Source: DATLWN01 sp964422615
GTDB taxonomy: Bacteria; Pseudomonadota; Zetaproteobacteria; Mariprofundales; Mariprofundaceae
Length of the DNA stretch: 64,000 bases
Direction of reading: 5' to 3'
Assembly: GCA_964422615.1 (NCBI GenBank)
Contig: CAYRBJ010000004.1
Coordinates: forward strand, 1 to 64,000
Each line of letters starts with the position of its first letter. Positions within the stretch are counted from its first letter, which is position 1. Below the pieces are notes generated by a model. That model saw nothing but the letters and a program-made list of their open reading frames with translations. It was not told the DNA's origin and searched no databases. Shown piece after piece: positions 58,417-64,000 of this stretch. The translations under genes were made by a program, and so were the position numbers.

Positions 58417-60158
58417 GCACACGCCAGCTCTATCGGCGCCTGCTGGCATTCCTGCGCCCGTATTACGGGCGCCTCGGCGTAGCGATGCTTTGCATGATCG
58501 TGCTGGCAGCGTGCACCGCAGCGCTGGCCTGGGCCCTCCGCCCTGCGCTGGACGATGCGCTGACCGGCAAGAACCAGCAGATGATCTACCTGATCCCAGT
58601 CATGATCATCGGCCTGTATATCGTCAAGGGCATCGCCTACTACGGGCAGGCCTACCTGATGGGCTTCATCGGGCAGCGAGTGATCTTCGATCTGCGCAAC
58701 GCGTTGTACCGCCGGCTGACCGAGCAATCCCTCGGCTTCTTCGCGCACCGCAAGACCGGCGAGATGCTGGCGCGCCTGAGCTACGACGTGACGCTGGTGC
58801 AGGCGGCGGTCAGCACCACGGTGACGTCCCTGATGCGTGACGTGGCGACCATCGTGTTCCTGATAGCTGTGATCCTTTACCAGGACTGGATGCTGGCCCT
58901 GATCTCGCTGATGGTGTTCCCGGTCGTGGTCTACCCGATCGCCCGCTTCGGGCGCAACATGCGCCGGGCCAGTCGTGACGGCCAGGTGTCGATGGGCGAG
59001 ATGTCGAGCCTGGTCGAGGAGACGGTCGGCGGCATCCGCGTGGTCAAGGCCTTCGGCATGGAGGACTACGAACGTGGCCGATTCGAGCGATTCACGCGGG
59101 ATTTCCTGCGCCACCAGCTGCGCACCGTGCGCGTCAGCGCCCTGTCGTTCCCGATCATGGAGCTTCTGGCCGGCTTCGGCATCGCCGGCGTGCTGCTGTA
59201 CGGGGGGCTGAAGGTGGCTTCCGGGCAGACGACGGCCGGCACGCTGGTTTCGTTCCTGGCGGCGCTGATCATGCTCTACGAGCCGGTCAAGCGCCTGTCC
59301 AGCGCCAACAACCAGATCCAGCAGGGGTTGGCGGCATCCGAGCGCATCTTCGAGGTCATGGACGAACCGGTGACCATCCAGGACTCATCTTCGGCGGTAC
59401 CGCTGGCCGGATTCAGGCAGGGCATTGCCTTCGAGCATGTGGCCCTGCAATACCCCGGCGCCGAGCGGCCGGTGTTACAGGATGTCAGTTTCGAGGTCGG
59501 GGTCGGCGAGGTGGTGGCGCTGGTCGGGCGCAGCGGCGCCGGCAAGAGCTCGCTGGTCAACCTGATCCCGCGCTTTATCGATGTCAGCGGCGGCACGGTG
59601 CGTATCGACGGGCACGATGTGCGCGAGCTTACGCAGGATTCGCTGCGCGCGCAGATGGCGTTCGTCACCCAGGAGGTGATTCTGTTCAACGATACGGTGC
59701 TGAGCAACATCGCCTACGGCCACGACGAGGCCGACATGGCGAAGGTGGAGGCGGTGGCGAAGGCCGCCAACGCGCACGAGTTCATCGTCAGTCTGCCGCA
59801 GGGCTACCAGACCCTGGTCGGCGAGCGCGGGGTGATCCTGTCCGGCGGTCAGCGCCAGCGCCTGTCGCTGGCCCGGGCCCTGCTGAAGGATGCGCCGATC
59901 CTGATCCTGGATGAGGCGACCAGCAGCCTGGACACCGAATCCGAGCGCCTGGTGCAGCAGGCCATCGACCGCCTGATGCAGGGGCGCACCGTCATCGTCA
60001 TCGCCCACCGCCTGTCGACGATCCGCCATGCCAGCCGCATCGTCGTGCTCGATCAGGGGCGGGTGACGCAGGTCGGCACCCACGACGAGCTCTTGGCGGC
60101 GGGTGGGCTGTACGCCGAGCTGTACCACATGCAGTTCGAGTCGCAGGAACTGGAATGA
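58413..60158 (+). CDS. msbA: Lipid A export ABC transporter MsbA
   Basis: A GTG start overlaps the amiC stop (GTGA). The 581-residue protein is a half transporter: six membrane helices (about 20-310) and an ATPase domain with GRSGAGKSS (Walker A), the Q loop FVTQEVILFN, LSGGQRQRLSLARA (signature), ILILDEATSSLD (Walker B) and the switch histidine in IAHRLSTI. It flips lipid A-core across the inner membrane. The genes after it code for lipid acyltransferases, in keeping with this. Confidence 0.92.
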   Translation: MSTRQLYRRLLAFLRPYYGRLGVAMLCMIVLAACTAALAWALRPALDDALTGKNQQMIYLIPVMIIGLYIVKGIAYYGQAYLMGFIGQRVIFDLRNALYRRLTEQSLGFFAHRKTGEMLARLSYDVTLVQAAVSTTVTSLMRDVATIVFLIAVILYQDWMLALISLMVFPVVVYPIARFGRNMRRASRDGQVSMGEMSSLVEETVGGIRVVKAFGMEDYERGRFERFTRDFLRHQLRTVRVSALSFPIMELLAGFGIAGVLLYGGLKVASGQTTAGTLVSFLAALIMLYEPVKRLSSANNQIQQGLAASERIFEVMDEPVTIQDSSSAVPLAGFRQGIAFEHVALQYPGAERPVLQDVSFEVGVGEVVALVGRSGAGKSSLVNLIPRFIDVSGGTVRIDGHDVRELTQDSLRAQMAFVTQEVILFNDTVLSNIAYGHDEADMAKVEAVAKAANAHEFIVSLPQGYQTLVGERGVILSGGQRQRLSLARALLKDAPILILDEATSSLDTESERLVQQAIDRLMQGRTVIVIAHRLSTIRHASRIVVLDQGRVTQVGTHDELLAAGGLYAELYHMQFESQELE

Positions 60159-60775
60159 ACCAGCGATTCATCGGTCGCTTGGTTCCCAAAGTGATTTATC
60201 TTATCTATCGGTTTCTGTGCAAGACGATCCGTTGGGAGTATGTCGGAGATCGCTATGACAATGCGATGCCACCATTCGTTCTCGGGTACTGGCATGCAAG
60301 GATTCTGATGCTCCCGTACGCCTTTCCAGGCTGGAATGGCTCGCTCCTGATTTCGGATCACCAGGACGGCAGCTATATCGCTGATGCTGCCAAATTGATG
60401 GGCTTTGATTCCACCCGCGGTTCTTCCACCCGCGGAGGTTCGCGGGCCCTGCTGGCACTGATCCGGATTGCCAGGTCGGGATTCCCAATCGCCGTTACCC
60501 CGGATGGACCGAAGGGGCCGGCCGAAGAGATGAAAATGGGAGTCGTGCTGATGGCAAAGAAGAGTGGGCTGCCGTTTCGTTCAGCCTGTTATGCGACCCG
60601 ACAGTACTGGCGCGCCGGGTCGTGGGATCGTTTTTACATCCCCAAGCCTTTTACAAGGGGTGTTTTTGTCCTCAGTGATCCCATCGTCGTCGAGGATACG
60701 GATGAAAAGACGCTTGCCCGCTTTCAAGCGGTGATGGATGAAACCCAGGCAAAAGCCGATAGTTATTTCGTATAA
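60155..60775 (+). CDS. DUF374 lysophospholipid acyltransferase family protein (copy 1, lower GC)
   Basis: The ATG overlaps the msbA stop (ATGA). The 206-residue protein has WHARILMLPY (histidine in the HX4-type position), ISDHQDGSYIADAAKLMGF, STRGGSRALL and VTPDGPKGPAEEMKMGVV, the DUF374 signature. It should transfer an acyl chain to a lipid A precursor or lysolipid at the inner membrane. It is about 45-50 percent identical by eye to the next gene but is only about 51 percent GC over several hand-counted lines, against about 65 percent there, so it may have a different history. Confidence 0.85.
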   Translation: MNQRFIGRLVPKVIYLIYRFLCKTIRWEYVGDRYDNAMPPFVLGYWHARILMLPYAFPGWNGSLLISDHQDGSYIADAAKLMGFDSTRGSSTRGGSRALLALIRIARSGFPIAVTPDGPKGPAEEMKMGVVLMAKKSGLPFRSACYATRQYWRAGSWDRFYIPKPFTRGVFVLSDPIVVEDTDEKTLARFQAVMDETQAKADSYFV

Positions 60776-60859
60776 TTTCCGCGTCCAGCCCAAAAAAAGT
60801 GGTTCACCCGACACAACCATCACGATAAATTAGGTCCATTGGTTTTGGACGGTAAATGA

Positions 60860-61468
60860 ATGGACTGGTTAATTCCTCGACTCATCTATCTGATTCACAA
60901 GTTTCTTACGGTGACCATCCGCTGGGAATTCGTCGGCGAGCGCTACAAACCGGGCGCTGCACCCTACCTCCTCTGCTTCTGGCATGCCCGCATCCTGATG
61001 ATGCCCTACGCCTACAGGGGGTGGGACGGTTCGATGATGATTTCCGAACACAAGGACGGCGTCTATATCGCCGACGCCGTAGAGTTGATGGGTATCGAAT
61101 CCAGCCGCGGCTCAACCAAAAAGGGAGGGGCGCGCGTGTTCCGGGAGATGATCAGTAAGGCCAAAAAGGGCAGGGCACTCGGCATTACGCCGGACGGCCC
61201 GAAGGGGCCGCGCGAGGTGATGCAGCCGGGTACCGTGCTGCTGGCGAAGAAGAGCGGATTGCCGATTCGCCCCGCCTGCTATGCGACGAAACGGCATCGG
61301 CGGATCAATTCCTGGGACCGTTTCTACCTGCCTCTGCCGTTCACACGCGGCGTGTTCGTCATCGGCGAGCCTGTCTATGCGGACAGCGACGACAATGCCG
61401 AAAATCTGCACCGCTTCCAGCAGGCGATGGACGAGGTCCAGGCCAGGGCGGACAGCTATTTCGATTGA
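60860..61468 (+). CDS. DUF374 lysophospholipid acyltransferase family protein (copy 2)
   Basis: The 202-residue protein repeats every motif of copy 1: FWHARILMMPYAY, ISEHKDGVYIADAVELMG, SSRGSTKKGGARV, ITPDGPKGPREVMQPG, the PACYATKRHRRINSWDRFYLPLPFTRGVF segment. The 84-base gap between the copies is A-rich in places and holds no clear terminator. Base composition matches the rest of the region. Tandem copies may acylate different positions or lipids. After it, the hairpin GACCCT/AGGGTC at 61491-61505 has no T-tract. Confidence 0.88.
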   Translation: MDWLIPRLIYLIHKFLTVTIRWEFVGERYKPGAAPYLLCFWHARILMMPYAYRGWDGSMMISEHKDGVYIADAVELMGIESSRGSTKKGGARVFREMISKAKKGRALGITPDGPKGPREVMQPGTVLLAKKSGLPIRPACYATKRHRRINSWDRFYLPLPFTRGVFVIGEPVYADSDDNAENLHRFQQAMDEVQARADSYFD

Positions 61469-61540
61469 TGGCCGCTTACAGTCAGCAGCGGACCCTCAGA
61501 GGGTCTGCAATCTCAGTAGCGATTCGGTTGTCGCACTGGA

Positions 61541-61705
61541 TTAATAGATAGAGCAGATGCTATGTCGGCGCGTCCAGGTATTGTTGCGCAATGCCAGTTG
61601 GCATGTTTCAAAACTGTCGTAGAACTCTTCGGATATGCGTTCCGAGCATCCAAGTTCGCAGCGCCCGATGAAGTATCCACGATCGCTGTGCATGACTATG
61701 TACAA
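61541..61705 (-). CDS. Small hypothetical protein, 54 residues
   Basis: On the minus strand AAAGGAG is followed after five bases by a TTG at 61705, giving MYIVMHSDRGYFIGRCELGC and a helix with DSFETCQLALRNN. An ATG at 61744 gives 67 residues but lies ahead of the ribosome binding site. The pattern of a short beta hairpin and a helix looks protein-like, and three cysteines are present. I do not recognise it. The rest of the 352-base gap (61469-61820) holds one hairpin and the ppx terminator only. Confidence 0.45.
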   Translation of the reverse strand: MYIVMHSDRGYFIGRCELGCSERISEEFYDSFETCQLALRNNTWTRRHSICSIY

Positions 61706-61738
61706 GCCGGCTCCTTTCAATGAAACCAATGAATAAAA

Positions 61739-61768
61739 AGGCATGCTACACGCATGCCTCCATTTTTA
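61739..61768 (-). terminator. Intrinsic terminator after ppx, possibly bidirectional
   Basis: AGGCATGC (61739-61746) and GCATGCCT (61752-61759) form a perfect stem with a TACAC loop. Read on the minus strand the stem is followed by TTTTTATT; read on the plus strand by CCATTTTT. Confidence 0.8.
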
Positions 61769-61820
61769 ATATATCGCGCATGTCACGAATGGCCGGTCAT
61801 GGCAGCGGCCATTGCATGTG

Positions 61821-62768
61821 TTAATTGGAAAGGACTCTCAGCCAGGCGCCTTCCAAGAGGCCGGCATCGACGACGATCAGCTCCGGATGGTGCCAGCGGG
61901 CGAAGATGGCATCGATGATGGCCAGGCCTGCCACGATCAGATCGGCCCGGCCCGGCTCGATGGTGCGAAGCGCCTGGCGCTTATCGTGGGTCATGGCCAG
62001 CAGGCGATCGCGCAGGGCGATGAACTCGGTATGCGGCATACGGTGGTTGTTGATGCGCGCGATGTCGTACGGATGCAGGTCGAGCTCGGTGGCGGCCAGG
62101 GTGGTGATGGTGCCGGCGGTGCCGACCAGATGCTTCGGCGCCTTCCCGTCGGGCCAGCCGTCGGCCACCGCGTCCAGATGCATGCCGGCGGTGCGCACCA
62201 TGGCCCGGTAATCCTCGGCCGACGGCGGATCGCTGGCCAGATGCGCCTCCACCAGGCGCACCACCCCGAGCCGGCGGCTGACGGCATCGACGAGGGCCTC
62301 ATCCCGTACGCGGATGAACTCGGTGCTGCCGCCACCGATGTCGAACAGCAGCATGTCATTTCTCGTTTCAGGACATAGCACGCCCATGGCGCCTGCCAGC
62401 GACAGCCGCGCCTCGGTGTCGCCGTCGATGATGCGCACACGGATGCCGGTCACCTCTTCGATGTGCTGGCGGAAGTCCTCGCCGTTGGCGGCCTCGCGCA
62501 TCGCAGCGGTGGCCACCGCCTGGGTTCCGCCCAGGCGCGCCCCGTGTTTGGCGATCAGGTGCGCGAATTCCATCAGGGCGGCCATGGCCCGTGCCATGGC
62601 TGCTTCGGACAGCTGGCCGCTTTGGTGCAGCCCCTCACCAAGGCGCACGATGCGATGGTCGCGGTAGACATCGCGCCAGGGAGCGGCGGAGCCGGGCGGG
62701 GGATCGGCGGCGATTAGCAGGCGCAGGGTGTTCGAGCCGATGTCGATGGCGGCGCGGGTGCCGTCCAT
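61821..62768 (-). CDS. ppx: Ppx/GppA-family phosphatase
   Basis: The 315-residue protein has the sugar-kinase/Hsp70-like fold: AIDIGSNTLRLLI (phosphate 1), EARLSLAGAMG, DIGGGSTEF (phosphate 2), GTAGTITTLAATEL and a C-terminal VVDAGLLEGAWL. It lacks the C-terminal HD-like domain of the 500-residue E. coli enzymes, so it is a short-form member. It should hydrolyse polyphosphate or guanosine pentaphosphate. Its start abuts the end of the gamma carbonic anhydrase gene, and a terminator follows. Confidence 0.9.
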   Translation of the reverse strand: MDGTRAAIDIGSNTLRLLIAADPPPGSAAPWRDVYRDHRIVRLGEGLHQSGQLSEAAMARAMAALMEFAHLIAKHGARLGGTQAVATAAMREAANGEDFRQHIEEVTGIRVRIIDGDTEARLSLAGAMGVLCPETRNDMLLFDIGGGSTEFIRVRDEALVDAVSRRLGVVRLVEAHLASDPPSAEDYRAMVRTAGMHLDAVADGWPDGKAPKHLVGTAGTITTLAATELDLHPYDIARINNHRMPHTEFIALRDRLLAMTHDKRQALRTIEPGRADLIVAGLAIIDAIFARWHHPELIVVDAGLLEGAWLRVLSN

Positions 62769-63293
62769 TTAGTCGATGTGTTTCACTTCGGTCTGGTGCA
62801 GTTTGGCGAGTCCGACGTAATGCGCGGCCGATCCGGGCAGGAACAGCTTCTCGCCCGCGTCCAGTTCGCGCTTCTCGCGGGCCGGCACGCCGGCGTACAG
62901 GTAGCCGCCGCGCAGCACCTTGCCCTCGGGCACCAGGGCACCGGCGGCCAGAAAGCAGCCGGTTTCCAGCACGGCGCGGTCCATGACGACCGCCCCCATG
63001 CCGACCAGGCATTCATCCTGGATCTCGCAGCCGTGCAGGATCACCCGGTGCCCGACAGTGACGCGGTCGCCGACCACGCAGGGCGTGACGCCCTCGCTGG
63101 TGTGCATCAGGGTGTGGTCCTGGATGTTGCTGTCGCGACCAATGCGGATGTCGTGTACGTCTCCTCTGAGCACGCACTGGTACCATATACTGCTGTTTTC
63201 ACCGATCCACACCCTGCCGATGACCTCCGCCGAATCGGCGATGAAGGCCGAGTCGGCGATGTCCGGACGCCAGTGCCGGTAGGAGGCGATCAT
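62769..63293 (-). CDS. Gamma carbonic anhydrase family protein
   Basis: The 174-residue protein is a left-handed beta helix of hexapeptide repeats (VIGRVWIGENSSIWYQCVLRGDV, IRIGRDSNIQDHTLMHT, VTVGHRVILHGCEIQ). Candidate zinc histidines are H60 or H64, H82 and H87, as in Cam and YrdA relatives. The acidic loop of active Cam is missing, so enzyme activity is uncertain. A C-terminal helix follows the barrel. The start overlaps the bactofilin stop by four bases. Confidence 0.88.
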   Translation of the reverse strand: MIASYRHWRPDIADSAFIADSAEVIGRVWIGENSSIWYQCVLRGDVHDIRIGRDSNIQDHTLMHTSEGVTPCVVGDRVTVGHRVILHGCEIQDECLVGMGAVVMDRAVLETGCFLAAGALVPEGKVLRGGYLYAGVPAREKRELDAGEKLFLPGSAAHYVGLAKLHQTEVKHID

Positions 63294-63745
63294 GCCGTCT
63301 GCGGCGTCTCCCCGGCTTGTTCCTTGTGCACCTCGGGTGGGCGCTGCGGCTGCTTGGCCGGTTCCTTGTTCTCCATGATGCGGTTGCAGCGGCCGTTGAT
63401 GGCGCCGCCCTCGGCCAGCGTCAGCACCGTATACTCGACATCGCCGTTCAGCTGGCCGTTCTCGCCCACCTGCAGCGATTTCGAGGCGCGCACATTGCCG
63501 CGAACGGTGCCGTGCAGCACCAGGTGCGGCACATCCACCTCGCCCTTGATCTCGGCATTGAGGCTGACGATCAGCGTGCCCTCGTTCTTCGAGCGGATGT
63601 TTCCCTCGAATACGCCGTCGATACGCACGGCTCCCTCGAAGTCCATCTCGCCGACGAAATGGGCGTGCGAGCCGATCAGCGTGTCGATGTGCAGGCCTTC
63701 GCCGCGCATCGATGGCTTGGGTGCCGGTTTATCATTGAATTTCAT
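63290..63745 (-). CDS. Bactofilin
   Basis: The 151-residue protein has a short basic, proline-containing N-terminal tail, a central bactofilin domain of repeated beta turns (HIDTLIGSHAHFVGEMDFEGAVRIDGVFEGNIRS pattern, then LIVSLNAEIKGEVDVPHLVLHGTVRGNV and LNGDVEYTVLTLAEGGAINGRC) and a charged C-terminal tail. Bactofilins polymerise without nucleotide into cytoskeletal filaments that can place wall enzymes and stalk or polar structures. Its start overlaps the upstream frame by four bases. Confidence 0.92.
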   Translation of the reverse strand: MKFNDKPAPKPSMRGEGLHIDTLIGSHAHFVGEMDFEGAVRIDGVFEGNIRSKNEGTLIVSLNAEIKGEVDVPHLVLHGTVRGNVRASKSLQVGENGQLNGDVEYTVLTLAEGGAINGRCNRIMENKEPAKQPQRPPEVHKEQAGETPQTA

Positions 63746-64000
63746 TCAGTTCCTCCTTGAATGGCGATCGTGTATCGCCCTTCTTCTCTATTCCGCGAAT
63801 CATAGCGTACCAACAGCAGCGAGGTCGGTTTCCAGGCCTCTTTCCAGGCCACCTTCCCGTTCACGAACTGATGGTCCACCATCTGGTACGGCAGATTCTG
63901 TTTCCCGTTGTACCACGGCAGAGCTACGACACTGCCATTGGTCGGATTCGTCACGTAGCACTTGAAGTATCCTGCCACACTTCGCGGAAAATTACCGCCC
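63742..64000 (-). CDS. Unknown protein, N-terminal part outside the window
   Basis: The minus-strand frame is open to the right edge, so the gene is cut; a GTG at 63978 is only the first in-window candidate. The visible end has FPRSVAGYFKCYVTNPTNGS and a beta-rich tail with LPWYNGKQNLPYQMVDHQFV, WKEAWKPTSLLLVRYDS and GRYTIAIQGG. I do not recognise it. It overlaps bactofilin by four bases, so the two are probably cotranslated. Confidence 0.6.
   Translation of the reverse strand, partial: GGNFPRSVAGYFKCYVTNPTNGSVVALPWYNGKQNLPYQMVDHQFVNGKVAWKEAWKPTSLLLVRYDSRNREEGRYTIAIQGGTE

Overview
The window reads as chromosomal core DNA from a GC-rich Gram-negative proteobacterium. It carries LptE, MsbA, a Wza/Wzc-type exopolysaccharide apparatus, the tig-clpP-clpX-lon-hup block and the leuS-lptE-holA block. 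Class I fructose bisphosphatase, complete sulfate assimilation, c-type gene order around ypjD/corB and a CIRCE-controlled rpoH remind me of the Zetaproteobacteria (Mariprofundus-like iron oxidisers). That placement comes from remembered gene content and no search was run, so treat it as tentative. No prophage, CRISPR array or intact insertion sequence was seen.

Region by region. Positions 1-411 hold an LprI-like gene end of low GC. Positions 981-13333 form a large sulfur block. A sigma70-type promoter and a SAM-I riboswitch with its own terminator precede a threonine-synthase-like gene, a ubiquitin-fold sulfur carrier, a NIL-domain protein, cysK, a MoeB/ThiF-type activating enzyme, a sulfite reductase carrying a TusA domain, a radical SAM-SLC13 transporter fusion, cysH (APS reductase), cysD and cysN. 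The layout suggests sulfate uptake, reduction to sulfide, loading onto a carrier as a thiocarboxylate, and delivery to PLP enzymes for cysteine and possibly homocysteine. Two intergenic gaps in this block contain arrays of back-to-back hairpins, and a third holds a long imperfect palindrome.

From 13341 to 22421 come ubiA, hemC, five tRNA genes, the protein quality-control genes tig, clpP, clpX and lon, the HU gene and two more tRNA genes. From 22515 to 31568 come fbp, a family 4 uracil-DNA glycosylase, corB/ypjD on the minus strand, ispD, ispF, a zinc-ribbon protein, ftsE, ftsX and rpoH behind a perfect CIRCE element. From 31705 to 42683 come leuS (with a low-GC insertion inside its editing domain), lptE, holA, bioA, a radical SAM gene, rpsO and pnp (joined by a striking long inverted repeat), an M16 protease and cysE. 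From 42696 to 45879 lie an IscR-type site, iscR, a cysteine desulfurase, an IscA-type protein, an ACT-domain regulator and peptide deformylase.

Positions 45886-50249 (minus strand) are a tightly overlapping four-gene operon: an ExeA-like ATPase, a degenerate HD-GYP protein and two paralogous cyclic-nucleotide-binding-domain proteins. It lies back to back with an exopolysaccharide operon (50561-57069) whose first gene fuses a beta-propeller, an OmpA-type peptidoglycan-binding domain and a Wza-type export domain. The plus-strand run continues with amiC, msbA and two tandem DUF374 acyltransferases. The window ends with minus-strand ppx/gppA, a gamma carbonic anhydrase, a bactofilin and a truncated unknown gene.

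The observations most worth following are the carrier-dependent sulfur operon under SAM control, the radical SAM-SLC13 fusion, the rpsO/pnp inverted repeat, the mosaic leuS editing domain, and the ATPase/HD-GYP/cNBD operon beside the three-domain export lipoprotein.
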